In this document: piece by piece, positions 1 through 6,143 of the stretch
Numbering within the stretch: position 1 is the stretch's first letter
Layout: each line of letters begins with the position of its first letter
Origin: an uncultured Veillonella sp.
GTDB lineage: Bacteria; Bacillota; Negativicutes; Veillonellales; Veillonellaceae
DNA length: 8,577 nt
Reading direction: 5' to 3'
Assembly (NCBI GenBank): GCA_900549845.1
Contig: URPT01000068.1
Span: 1-8,577, forward strand
Translations under genes and position numbers: made by a program
Notes under the pieces: model-generated
The model's input: the letters and a program-made list of their open reading frames with translations, nothing else
What the model was told of the DNA's origin: nothing
Database searches by the model: none

Positions 1-1060
1 CATGCATATTTCTAAGAAAATTACTGATGAAGCAGTACGTGCTAAATTACAAGAATTAGCAGCGCCTTATGTACAGGAAGGCTGTGGATTTATTATTCGT
101 ACCGCAGCCGCTAAGGCTAGTGCTGACGAAATCGGTCGTGATATGGAATATCTATGGCGCACATGGCAACATGTGTTAAAACGCTTTAAGGTGGCTAAGA
201 GTGGAACGGATCTCTATAGTGATGCGGATTTTTGGTTCCGCCTTGTACGAGACTATGCACACCGCAATGTAGAGGAAATCATCGTTGATTCCGATATGGG
301 GGAATCTCGATTATTGGATCTCTTAGGTCATGGCCCAACATCTCAACAAATTAAAGTGACACGTCACCGTGGTAGCACACCTATCTTTAAAGCTAATCAC
401 ATTGAACCTCAATTAGAGGATCTTATCTCTCGTGACATCAATCTTCCTTCCGGTGGCTCTATCCGTATCGACCATACAGAGGCGCTTACCGTATTCGATG
501 TGAACTCGGCTCATTACACAGGTAAGTCTAATAAGCTAGAAGATTTAGCTTTCACAGTTAATAAAGAGGCGGCAAAAGAAATTTGTCGTCAACTGCGCTT
601 ACGAGATATTGGTGGCATTATCGTGGTCGATTTTATCGATATGAAGGATAAGTCGCATCAACAAGAGTTGCTACAACTATTGAGCGCACAAGCTAAGTTA
701 GATAAGATGAAAACCGTCGTATGTGGTATTAGCTCTCTCGGTCTTGTAGAAATGACGCGGAAGCGTGCCCGTCAAGGTTTGCAAACCTTGATGTTTGATA
801 CATGTCCTCAATGTGGAGGCACTGGATACATGTTGTCGGGCAGAACTGTATATATGCAAATCATTCGTCGCATTCGTGAGTTATTTAAGTCGGGGCGAAT
901 TAAATCGAACCTAGAAATCGAAGTTCATCCGGAGGTTGCTCAATACTTAACAAAGGCTGTTCTTGAAGAATTAGGCGACTCTATAGGCCGTAAGATTTCT
1001 ATTGTAGTAAATCCACAAATTAGCCGAGAAGGATATTCTTTGATGGCAGTAGCAGAATAA
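1..1060 (+). CDS. rng: Ribonuclease E/G family endoribonuclease, C-terminal part (5' end cut by window)
   Basis: Single-strand-specific endoribonuclease of the Rne/Rng family, acting in rRNA maturation and mRNA decay. The frame is open from the window edge (first full codon at base 2), so the ATG there is probably internal. Residues below are counted from base 2. GFIIRTA (about 29-35) matches the 5'-monophosphate sensor motif. D166 in FDVNS and D210 in VVDFIDM match the paired metal-binding aspartates of the DNase I-like catalytic domain (D303 and D346 in E. coli RNase E, almost the same spacing). C268 and C271 in CPQCGGTG match the zinc-link cysteines that hold the dimer together. By this alignment about 136 residues, including the S1 domain, lie upstream. 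The protein ends soon after the small domain, as in RNase G, and lacks the long scaffold tail of enteric RNase E. mntP follows 26 bp after the stop. Confidence 0.95.
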   Translation, partial: MHISKKITDEAVRAKLQELAAPYVQEGCGFIIRTAAAKASADEIGRDMEYLWRTWQHVLKRFKVAKSGTDLYSDADFWFRLVRDYAHRNVEEIIVDSDMGESRLLDLLGHGPTSQQIKVTRHRGSTPIFKANHIEPQLEDLISRDINLPSGGSIRIDHTEALTVFDVNSAHYTGKSNKLEDLAFTVNKEAAKEICRQLRLRDIGGIIVVDFIDMKDKSHQQELLQLLSAQAKLDKMKTVVCGISSLGLVEMTRKRARQGLQTLMFDTCPQCGGTGYMLSGRTVYMQIIRRIRELFKSGRIKSNLEIEVHPEVAQYLTKAVLEELGDSIGRKISIVVNPQISREGYSLMAVAE

Positions 1061-1075
1061 GTAAGTAGTTTTTAT

Positions 1076-1081
1076 AGGTGA
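1076..1081 (+). promoter_or_regulatory. Ribosome binding site that decides the mntP start
   Basis: AGGTGA at 1076-1081 lies 5 nt before the GTG at 1087. The longer reading from the GTG at 1078 would place its start codon inside this Shine-Dalgarno-like sequence and leave it with no ribosome binding site of its own. The site therefore favours 1087. Confidence 0.6.
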
Positions 1082-1086
1082 GTTTC

Positions 1087-1662
1087 GTGTCTGTATTTGA
1101 AATTATATTAATTAGTATTGGTCTAGCCATGGATGCCTTTGGTGTATCGATTGGTAAAGGTTTATCAATGCCGGTAGGTGAAAATGGCCGAAAGGTTACA
1201 TTGGCATTCTTATTTGGGTTATTCCAGTTTCTCATGCCTGTTATGGGATGGCTTATTGGGCGTCAGTTTATAGATATTATATCTGAATGGGATCATTGGA
1301 TTATCTTCGGTCTTCTCGGCTATTTAGGTATTGCTATGATACGAGAAGGGCTTAGCGATGAAACTGATGAAGACGATGATAAGCAGTTTTTAGGCGCTTG
1401 GGAAATGATGATGCTCTCCGTAGCCACCAGCCTTGATGCTATGGCTGTAGGTCTTACTTTTGCTTTTATGCCCATCAATGTGTGGGAAGCCTCTACTATG
1501 ATAGGGGTAATTACCTTTGGTATTTCTCTTATTGGTGTGTACCTAGGCAAATTTATGGGCCAGTTCGTGGGAAAATATGCAGACATACTAGGTGGGGGTG
1601 TATTGATTCTCATCGGTACAAAAATACTTTTACAACACCTCGGTATTATTGGAGAATTTTAG
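1087..1662 (+). CDS. mntP: Manganese efflux pump MntP
   Basis: Inner-membrane Mn2+ exporter of the MntP (YebN) family, which protects the cell from manganese excess. The protein is 191 residues from GTG 1087, close to the E. coli length. It is strongly hydrophobic with about six membrane spans. Two internally repeated halves each carry a family signature: GLAMDAFGVSIGKGL near the N-terminus (Asp at residue 16) and ATSLDAMAVGLTFA in the second half (Asp at residue 117). These acidic residues inside membrane helices are needed for transport in E. coli MntP. The central acidic stretch DETDEDDDK (about 93-101) is a likely cytoplasmic loop. The gene sits 26 bp after the RNase stop, too close for the yybP-ykoY manganese riboswitch that often controls mntP, so it is probably cotranscribed with the RNase gene. 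No terminator is visible after it. An alternative start is GTG 1078. Confidence 0.92.
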   Translation: MSVFEIILISIGLAMDAFGVSIGKGLSMPVGENGRKVTLAFLFGLFQFLMPVMGWLIGRQFIDIISEWDHWIIFGLLGYLGIAMIREGLSDETDEDDDKQFLGAWEMMMLSVATSLDAMAVGLTFAFMPINVWEASTMIGVITFGISLIGVYLGKFMGQFVGKYADILGGGVLILIGTKILLQHLGIIGEF

Positions 1663-1717
1663 AGGTTTGTATATATATGAAAGTATCATAAACTGAGCTA
1701 TGTATGTTGAATTTTGT

Positions 1718-1746
1718 TTGACATAGATAGGTAAATACGATATACT
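1718..1746 (+). promoter_or_regulatory. Strong sigma-70/SigA-type promoter of the rplU operon
   Basis: TTGACA at 1718-1723 is a perfect -35 hexamer. A 17-bp spacer follows, then TATACT at 1741-1746, which has one difference from the consensus -10. Transcription should begin near 1753, giving a leader of about 114 nt before rplU. This is the best promoter in the window and fits a highly expressed ribosomal protein operon. Confidence 0.88.
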
Positions 1747-1752
1747 ATATCA

Positions 1753-1866
1753 GTATTAGTTCGGTTTACTGAACTTTGCAATCCGCGTGAAGCAGGTTTA
1801 AACGCCCGACCGAAGTTCGGGTCGGGATACCGAATTCAGCGAGTTCGATAACAAGGAGGTGTTCTC
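1753..1866 (+). ncRNA. Structured 5' leader of rplU, candidate L21 leader RNA
   Basis: The untranslated leader folds into several short stems that can be read by eye. Arms 1758-1764 and 1769-1775 pair, including one G-U. CCCGACC at 1805-1811 pairs with GGTCGGG at 1820-1826. CGAAT at 1831-1835 pairs with GTTCG at 1843-1847, including one U-G. The strand between them (about 1776-1804) holds the GC-richer segment TTTGCAATCCGCGTGAAGCA. Low-GC Gram-positive bacteria carry a known cis-regulatory L21 leader (Rfam L21_leader) ahead of rplU-rpmA, believed to give autogenous control. Position and layout fit that class. Membership was not tested with a covariance model, so the family name is an inference. 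Confidence 0.6.
1853..1861 (+). promoter_or_regulatory. Strong ribosome binding site of rplU
   Basis: AAGGAGGTG, almost fully complementary to the 16S rRNA 3' end, lies 5 nt before the ATG at 1867. It follows directly on the last leader hairpin (1831-1847), so folding of the leader could influence its access. Confidence 0.85.
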
Positions 1867-2178
1867 ATGTACGCAATTATTAAAACTGGTGGTAAACAAT
1901 ATCGCGTTGCTGAAGGCGATGTAATTACTATCGAAAAATTGGAAGCAGCTGCTAACGAGTCCGTTACATTCGAAGAAGTTTTGACTGTAGTGAATGACGG
2001 CGACGTTAAAGTTGGCGCTCCTCTTGTAAACGGTGCAAAAGTTACAGGTACAGTTCTTGAGCATGGTAAAGGTAAAAAAATCTTAGTATTCAAATACAAA
2101 GCTAAATCCAACTACCGTCGTCGTCAAGGCCATCGTCAACCGTTCACAAAAGTTCGTATTGAATCTATCCAAGCTTAA
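1867..2178 (+). CDS. rplU: 50S ribosomal protein L21
   Basis: Large-subunit ribosomal protein bL21, which binds 23S rRNA. It has 103 residues, the usual length. The start MYAIIKTGGKQYRVAEGD and the C-terminal basic segment KAKSNYRRRQGHRQPFTKVRI (about 78-98) are the conserved ends of the family, and the latter is the main rRNA contact. The start is fixed by the strong binding site just upstream. It is the first gene of a three-gene unit and its stop is 2 nt before the start of prp. Expression is driven by the consensus promoter at 1718-1746 and probably tuned by the leader RNA. Confidence 0.98.
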   Translation: MYAIIKTGGKQYRVAEGDVITIEKLEAAANESVTFEEVLTVVNDGDVKVGAPLVNGAKVTGTVLEHGKGKKILVFKYKAKSNYRRRQGHRQPFTKVRIESIQA

Positions 2179-2180
2179 TT

Positions 2181-2495
2181 ATGGTTTCCATTGGAATCCA
2201 GCGGAATAGTGATGGTCAAGTAATTGGTTGTCACATGTCCGGTCATGCAGGATATGATGATCATGGCTTCGATATCGTATGTGCTGCAGTGTCTGCCTTA
2301 TCGGCAACGGCAATGTTAGGACTTACCCAAATTGCTCAGCAAGAAGGGGAATATACGAATAGCGAAGGTCAATGTGATATGGTTCTCTCTGGTACGATTA
2401 ACCAGAGTGGACAGGATATTCTGGGGACTATGCTCCTTGGTTTAAAGGAAATTAGCCGTCAATATCCAGAGTTTGTCCAAATACACGAAATATAG
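2181..2495 (+). CDS. prp: Ribosomal-processing cysteine protease Prp
   Basis: Prp (YsxB family) is the cysteine protease that removes the N-terminal extension of L27 in Firmicutes and relatives, a step needed for functional ribosomes. It has 104 residues, typical for the family. The catalytic pair is visible: His22 in SGHAGYDDHG and Cys34 in DIVCAAVSAL, at the same positions as in the Staphylococcus aureus enzyme as I recall them. The gene lies between rplU and rpmA. Its ATG comes 2 nt after the rplU stop with no clear ribosome binding site, so translation is probably coupled to rplU, which would keep the protease below ribosomal protein levels. Its stop codon overlaps the ribosome binding site of rpmA. 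Confidence 0.95.
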   Translation: MVSIGIQRNSDGQVIGCHMSGHAGYDDHGFDIVCAAVSALSATAMLGLTQIAQQEGEYTNSEGQCDMVLSGTINQSGQDILGTMLLGLKEISRQYPEFVQIHEI

Positions 2496-2501
2496 GAGGT
2501 G
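2494..2501 (+). promoter_or_regulatory. Ribosome binding site that decides the rpmA start
   Basis: AGGAGGTG overlaps the prp stop codon and lies 6 nt before ATG 2508. A GTG at 2499 is in frame but is itself part of this site, so it is not a credible start. Confidence 0.85.
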
Positions 2502-2507
2502 AACTTA

Positions 2508-2792
2508 ATGTTTACTTTTGATTTGCAATTGTTCGCACATAAAAAAGGTGTGTCCAGTACTCGTAACGGTCGTGATAGTGAATCTAAACGTCTTGGTGTT
2601 AAATGCCATGATGGTTCCATCGTAAAGAGCGGTAACATCATCGTTCGTCAACGTGGTACTCACTTCCACCCTGGTACTAACGTAGGTATCGGTAAAGATG
2701 ACACTTTATTCGCACTTGTGCCTGGTAAAGTAGCATTCGAACGTGCTGGTCGTTACAACCGTAAAGTTAGCGTATACCCTGTAGAAGCTTAA
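2508..2792 (+). CDS. rpmA: 50S ribosomal protein L27 with cleavable N-terminal extension
   Basis: Large-subunit protein bL27, whose flexible N-terminus reaches toward the peptidyl transferase centre. It has 94 residues from ATG 2508. The first nine residues, MFTFDLQLF, form the Firmicute-type extension, followed by AHKKGVSSTRNGRDSESKRLG, which is the usual mature start. Prp is expected to cut after Phe9, leaving AHKKG. The motif GNIIVRQRGTHFHPGTNVGIGKDDTLFAL in the middle is the family core. Last gene of the rplU-prp-rpmA operon, followed 18 nt later by the terminator hairpin. obgE, which follows rpmA in many bacteria, is not here. Confidence 0.97.
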   Translation: MFTFDLQLFAHKKGVSSTRNGRDSESKRLGVKCHDGSIVKSGNIIVRQRGTHFHPGTNVGIGKDDTLFALVPGKVAFERAGRYNRKVSVYPVEA

Positions 2793-2810
2793 TTTTACAA
2801 AGACTATTAA

Positions 2811-2840
2811 TCCCTAGTGGTTTTCCACTAGGGATTTTTT
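2811..2840 (+). terminator. Intrinsic terminator of the rplU-prp-rpmA operon
   Basis: TCCCTAGTGG at 2811-2820 and CCACTAGGGA at 2825-2834 form a perfect 10-bp stem with a TTTT loop. The flanking AA/TT can extend it by two pairs. A run of six T follows at 2835-2840. Confidence 0.95.
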
Positions 2841-2871
2841 GTTTTCTGTAGTGTGTGTCTGATAGATATAT

Positions 2872-2928
2872 TATAATTAAGCTTAGCATTATCATATTGG
2901 TAATGATAAAATAATTAGAATCATTATG
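2872..2928 (+). promoter_or_regulatory. Possible fetAB promoter -10 and overlapping Fur-like operator
   Basis: TATAAT at 2872-2877 is a perfect -10 hexamer, but no good -35 lies at the right distance, so the promoter is tentative. Just downstream is a dense set of dyads. TTATCAT at 2889-2895 pairs with ATGATAA at 2903-2909, and TAATGAT at 2901-2907 pairs with ATCATTA at 2920-2926. The 19-mer at 2910-2928 matches the classical Fur box (GATAATGATAATCATTATC) at 15 of 19 positions by hand count. A Fur-family repressor bound here would cover the start of the transcript. The regulator itself is inferred. Confidence 0.45.
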
Positions 2929-3005
2929 CTTAAGAATACTAAATAACTAGCAACAGTGAGTCGATATTTTGCTATTAATATACATATGACGAGATAGGGG
3001 GCTTT

Positions 3006-3662
3006 ATGGCGCTGCTAGAATTATCAAATATATCTTATATTGTAAAAGACAAATCTATTATCAGTGATGTATCTTTATGGGTAAATCAAGGCGATTATAT
3101 TACTATTGTAGGTCCTTCTGGAAGTGGTAAAAGTACACTTTTAAAATTATGTAGTGATCTGATTAGTCCTACATCGGGAACTATTACTTATAATGATCGT
3201 CCCTTAACGGCTATAGATCCTGAATCTTATCGTAGAGAGGTGGGCTACTGCTTTCAAAGACCTTATTTGTTTGCGAAAACAGTACGTCGTAATATTCTAT
3301 TTCCTTACGATATTCGCGGTTTAGAGCCGGATATGAATCGTATAGAATATCTCTTTGACCTACTACATATGCCCCTAAATTATATGGAGCGCCGTAATGA
3401 TGAGTTGTCTGGCGGTGAAATGCAACGTATATGCCTTATTCGGAGCCTTATTTTTGAGCCTAATGTGTTGCTTTTAGATGAGGTTACGTCTGCCCTAGAT
3501 GCAACGAATATATCGATTGTAGAAAATGTTATTGATGGGCTTCATAAAAAGGGAATCACCATTATCTCCATTACTCATAATGAAGAGCAAAGCTTGCGTA
3601 CTGCAAATCGCCGCATCACTATCGTAGACGGTCAATTAGCTAAAGAGGAGGTATTGCGATGA
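3006..3662 (+). CDS. fetA: ABC transporter ATP-binding protein, FetA/YbbL type (iron export)
   Basis: Cytoplasmic ATPase of a two-part ABC transporter. It has 218 residues with all working motifs intact: Walker A GPSGSGKST at 36-44, Q-loop Gln84 in CFQRP, signature LSGGEMQR at 134-141, Walker B VLLLDE ending at Asp158-Glu159, D-loop SALD, and switch His191 in SITHNEEQ. The ATPase alone would fit many families, but its partner is a UPF0014 membrane protein, which points to FetAB (YbbLM), reported as an iron exporter aiding oxidative stress resistance in E. coli. AGGGGG at 2996-3001 lies 4 nt before the ATG. The stop overlaps the fetB start by 4 bp (ATGA), so the two are cotranscribed and probably translationally coupled. 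Confidence 0.85.
   Translation: MALLELSNISYIVKDKSIISDVSLWVNQGDYITIVGPSGSGKSTLLKLCSDLISPTSGTITYNDRPLTAIDPESYRREVGYCFQRPYLFAKTVRRNILFPYDIRGLEPDMNRIEYLFDLLHMPLNYMERRNDELSGGEMQRICLIRSLIFEPNVLLLDEVTSALDATNISIVENVIDGLHKKGITIISITHNEEQSLRTANRRITIVDGQLAKEEVLR
3645..3651 (+). promoter_or_regulatory. Ribosome binding site of fetB inside fetA
   Basis: GAGGAGG within the last codons of fetA lies 7 nt before the overlapping ATG of fetB. fetB can therefore be initiated directly as well as by coupling. Confidence 0.75.
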
Positions 3663-4423
3663 GTCAATTTCAAACTATATCTACTATATCATTGTGCCTT
3701 GCATCAGTGCTAGTTATTATTAGTATGATTATGTCTTATCGACAAGAATTGAAGCTAGAAAAGGATATTTTCATCAGTGCTATACGTGCTACAGTTCAAC
3801 TATTAGTCATCGGGTTTATTTTATCCTATATTTTTAGTACGGAAAGTCCAATATTTATTATTGGCTTACTTGGATTTATGGCTTTTAATGCGGCTTATAA
3901 CTCAGCTAAACGAGGGCAAGGGATTCCACATGCGTTATGGATTTCTTGGTTTGCTATCACCATTGGTGCATGGATAACCTTATCTATTTTATTGGTAACT
4001 GGTGTACTTAGTTTTACTGCGTACCAATTGATTCCTGTTGGTGGTATGGTCATTAGTGGTGCTATGGTAGCGATTGGGCTTTGTTATCGCCAAATGCTAT
4101 CAAATTTTGAATTGCGTAAACAAGAGGTGGAAATTAAATTAGCTTTAGGTAGTACACCTAAACAAGCTTCGAAAGCGATAGTCCGTGACGTTATAAAGAC
4201 GGGTCTACAACCTACTGTAGATAGTGCTAAGACCTTAGGTATCGTAGCTCTTCCGGGGATGATGACAGGCCTTATATTAGCGGGCATGCCACCTTTAGAA
4301 GCTGTAAAATATCAAATGATCGTTACATTTATGTCGTTATCCACTATATCGATTGCTTGTTTTATTACGTGCCAGTTGTCTTATAGGACATTTTTTAATA
4401 CTAGAAATCAATTATATAAGTAA
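3659..4423 (+). CDS. fetB: ABC transporter permease, FetB/YbbM (UPF0014) family
   Basis: Membrane-spanning half of the FetAB-type exporter, 254 residues, close to the E. coli protein. By eye there are about seven hydrophobic spans: roughly 8-25, 40-60, 64-82, 93-115, 122-142, 192-212 and 218-240. A long charged cytoplasmic loop lies between the fifth and sixth. In it, EVEIKLALGSTPKQASKAI (about 156-174) resembles the EAA-type coupling loop that docks on the ATPase. SAKTLGIVALPGMMTGLILAGMPP, just after it, is the most recognisable stretch of the UPF0014 family. The substrate is presumed to be iron from E. coli work; nothing in the sequence alone proves it. The gene ends about 105 bp before a strong terminator. 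Confidence 0.88.
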   Translation: MSQFQTISTISLCLASVLVIISMIMSYRQELKLEKDIFISAIRATVQLLVIGFILSYIFSTESPIFIIGLLGFMAFNAAYNSAKRGQGIPHALWISWFAITIGAWITLSILLVTGVLSFTAYQLIPVGGMVISGAMVAIGLCYRQMLSNFELRKQEVEIKLALGSTPKQASKAIVRDVIKTGLQPTVDSAKTLGIVALPGMMTGLILAGMPPLEAVKYQMIVTFMSLSTISIACFITCQLSYRTFFNTRNQLYK

Positions 4424-4485
4424 TTTCTATTGAAATCTTAATAGTAAATAAGGAATTAATTTAGTTACATACATTTTAGTCATAT

Positions 4486-4509
4486 TCGATATAGATAATC
4501 GATATAGAT
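4486..4509 (+). repeat. Tandem direct repeat of TCGATATAGAT
   Basis: TCGATATAGAT occurs at 4486-4496 and again at 4499-4509, separated by AA (period 13). It lies in the AT-rich fetB 3' region upstream of the terminator. The 19-mer at 4488-4506 also matches the classical Fur box at 14 of 19 positions, but no promoter is evident beside it. Function is unknown and it may be chance. Confidence 0.5.
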
Positions 4510-4527
4510 TAGAATAACCCATAAAAT

Positions 4528-4567
4528 AAAGGTTGCTTCCTCTTAGGAGGAGGCAACCTTTTGTTGT
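4528..4567 (+). terminator. Intrinsic terminator of the fetAB operon
   Basis: GGTTGCTTCCTC at 4531-4542 pairs with GAGGAGGCAACC at 4547-4558 (one G-U pair, loop of four), extended by flanking A/T pairs. It is followed by TTTTGTT. The A-rich sequence before the stem would give a T-rich tail on the other strand too, so it could act in both directions. Confidence 0.9.
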
Positions 4568-4600
4568 GTATTAAATTCCTATGTTTTTTAGTAGGAATAG

Positions 4601-4609
4601 TGGTATACT
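4601..4609 (+). promoter_or_regulatory. Extended -10 promoter of hydG
   Basis: TGGTATACT is a TGn-extended -10 element with TATACT at 4604-4609. The -35 region about 17 bp upstream (ATGTTT) is poor, which is tolerated by extended -10 promoters. Transcription would begin near 4616. An inverted repeat, ATACT at 4605-4609 and AGTAT at 4616-4620, brackets the predicted start and could bind a regulator. A short CCAG/CTGG hairpin (4631-4642) lies in the leader. Confidence 0.6.
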
Positions 4610-4645
4610 TAGTACAGTATCAGTGAAATACCAGAAGACTGGTTG

Positions 4646-4663
4646 TCATATACTTTCATATAC
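4646..4663 (+). repeat. Direct repeat TCATATAC in the hydG leader
   Basis: TCATATAC at 4646-4653 recurs at 4656-4663, exactly 10 bp apart, which is one helical turn. It lies between the predicted transcription start and the ribosome binding site. The phasing suits a protein contacting one face of DNA, but this is only a suggestion. Confidence 0.4.
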
Positions 4664-4709
4664 CTAAAGAGGGGTGGCGTTGCCACTAGAAAGATTTGAG
4701 GTAAGTACT

Positions 4710-6128
4710 ATGTATGATGTAAAATCTCCAAAGGCGGAGGAATTTATTTCCCATCAGGAAATCCTTGACACCCTTGCCTATGCAGAGGAAAACAAGGAAA
4801 ATCGGGAGTTGTTAGATGCTATTTTAGCAAAAGCTGCTACATTTAAGGGGTTAAACCATAGAGAAGCAGCTGTTCTGTTAGAATGTCCGTTGCCTGAATA
4901 TAAGGAAAAGCTTTATGCGTTAGCTAAAGAAATCAAGAAAGCTATTTACGGCGATCGTATCGTTTTATTTGCACCATTATATTTGTCTAACTATTGTATT
5001 AATGGTTGTGTATACTGTCCGTACCATTCTAAAAATCGCGATATTAAACGTAAAAAGTTGACTCAAGACCAAATTAGAGAAGAGGTTATTGCTTTAGAAG
5101 CAATGGGACATAAGCGCATTGTTATTGAGTCTGGTGAAGATCCTCTTAATAATCCTCTTGAATATATTTTGGAATCTATCAAGACTATTTACGGTATTAA
5201 AAATAAAAATGGCGAAATTCGCCGTGTAAACGTAAATATTGCAGCTTGCTCTGTTGAGGATTACAAGAAATTACATGAAGCTGGCATTGGTACCTATACA
5301 TTATTCCAAGAAACGTACAATAAAGAAAATTACGAAGCACTTCATCCAACAGGCCCTAAGAGCGACTACGCCTACCATACAGAGGCGATGGACCGCGCTA
5401 TGCAAGGTGGTATTGATGATGTAGGCATCGGTGTTTTATATGGTTTAGAACACTATAAATACGATTTTGTAGGCTTATTAATGCATGCTGAACACTTAGA
5501 GGCTGTATTTGGTGTAGGTCCACATACAATTTCTGTACCTCGTATTTGTCCAGCTGATGATATCGATGTAGATGATTTCAGTAATGCTGTACCTGACGAT
5601 ATCTTTGAGAAAATCGTTGCTCTTATTCGCGTATCCACACCGTATACAGGTATGATTATGTCCACCCGTGAAAGCCAATCTATGCGTGAACGTGGTTTGG
5701 CATTAGGTATCTCCCAAATTAGTGGTGGCTCTCGTACTAGCGTAGGTGGTTACAAAGAAGAAGAAAAACCAGAAGATAATTCTGCTCAATTTGATCGCAG
5801 TGATACACGTACATTAGATGAAATTGTAGATTGGTTACTAGACCTTGGATATGTACCAAGTTTCTGTACTGCATGCTATCGTGCAGGTAGAACAGGGGAC
5901 AGATTCATGGCCCTTGCTAAATCCGGTCAAATCCACAACTGTTGCCAACCAAATGCATTGATGACATTAAACGAATACATCATGGATTATGGTGATGAAA
6001 AGACTAAAGCTCATGGCGCTAAAGTTATTGAAGAACAGTTAGAAAATATCAAAAATGACTTAGTTAAAGATAAAGCGAAAGCTTATATTGCACAGATGAA
6101 AGACGGCGAACGAGACTTCCGGTTCTAA
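4710..6128 (+). CDS. hydG: [FeFe]-hydrogenase H-cluster maturase HydG (radical SAM tyrosine lyase)
   Basis: HydG cleaves tyrosine to p-cresol and dehydroglycine and turns the latter into the CO and CN- ligands of the [FeFe]-hydrogenase H-cluster. From ATG 4710 it has 472 residues. The radical SAM cluster motif CX3CX2C is C96, C100, C103 in NYCINGCVYCPYH. The HydG-specific auxiliary cluster motif CX2CX22C is C386, C389, C412, which separates it from the related ThiH. As I recall, these numbers equal those of the Clostridium acetobutylicum enzyme, and MYDVKSPKAEEFI resembles its N-terminus. Both points favour this start. Upstream in-frame starts exist: TTG 4680, 5 nt after AGAGGGG (4668-4674), and GTG 4674 inside that site. 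GAGG at 4697-4700 serves ATG 4710 at a longer spacing of 9 nt. Monocistronic; HydE, HydF and the hydrogenase are not in this window. Confidence 0.93.
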   Translation: MYDVKSPKAEEFISHQEILDTLAYAEENKENRELLDAILAKAATFKGLNHREAAVLLECPLPEYKEKLYALAKEIKKAIYGDRIVLFAPLYLSNYCINGCVYCPYHSKNRDIKRKKLTQDQIREEVIALEAMGHKRIVIESGEDPLNNPLEYILESIKTIYGIKNKNGEIRRVNVNIAACSVEDYKKLHEAGIGTYTLFQETYNKENYEALHPTGPKSDYAYHTEAMDRAMQGGIDDVGIGVLYGLEHYKYDFVGLLMHAEHLEAVFGVGPHTISVPRICPADDIDVDDFSNAVPDDIFEKIVALIRVSTPYTGMIMSTRESQSMRERGLALGISQISGGSRTSVGGYKEEEKPEDNSAQFDRSDTRTLDEIVDWLLDLGYVPSFCTACYRAGRTGDRFMALAKSGQIHNCCQPNALMTLNEYIMDYGDEKTKAHGAKVIEEQLENIKNDLVKDKAKAYIAQMKDGERDFRF

Positions 6129-6143
6129 GTAATTCACTGATCT

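Noticed and set aside
1061..1086. A yybP-ykoY manganese riboswitch ahead of mntP
   Set aside because: Only 26 bases separate the RNase stop from the mntP start, far too few for that RNA.
1020..1235. Open frames on the - strand (also at 1320-1613, 1798-2111, 2459-2641, 4084-4287, 5453-5678, 6302-6502, 7832-8071)
   Set aside because: They lie opposite well-identified genes or the rplU leader, have no recognisable domains or good ribosome binding sites, and look like shadows of the + strand code.
1482..1691. Alternative + frame inside mntP
   Set aside because: It overlaps conserved mntP membrane segments in another frame and has no family features. The same holds for 5239-5424 within hydG.
1678..1692. 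Four-codon upstream ORF (ATG AAA GTA TCA TAA) before the rplU promoter
   Set aside because: It lies upstream of the predicted transcription start and is too short to separate from chance.
2499..2507. GTG start for rpmA three codons upstream
   Set aside because: The GTG is part of the AGGAGGTG ribosome binding site and the L27 family begins at the ATG 2508.
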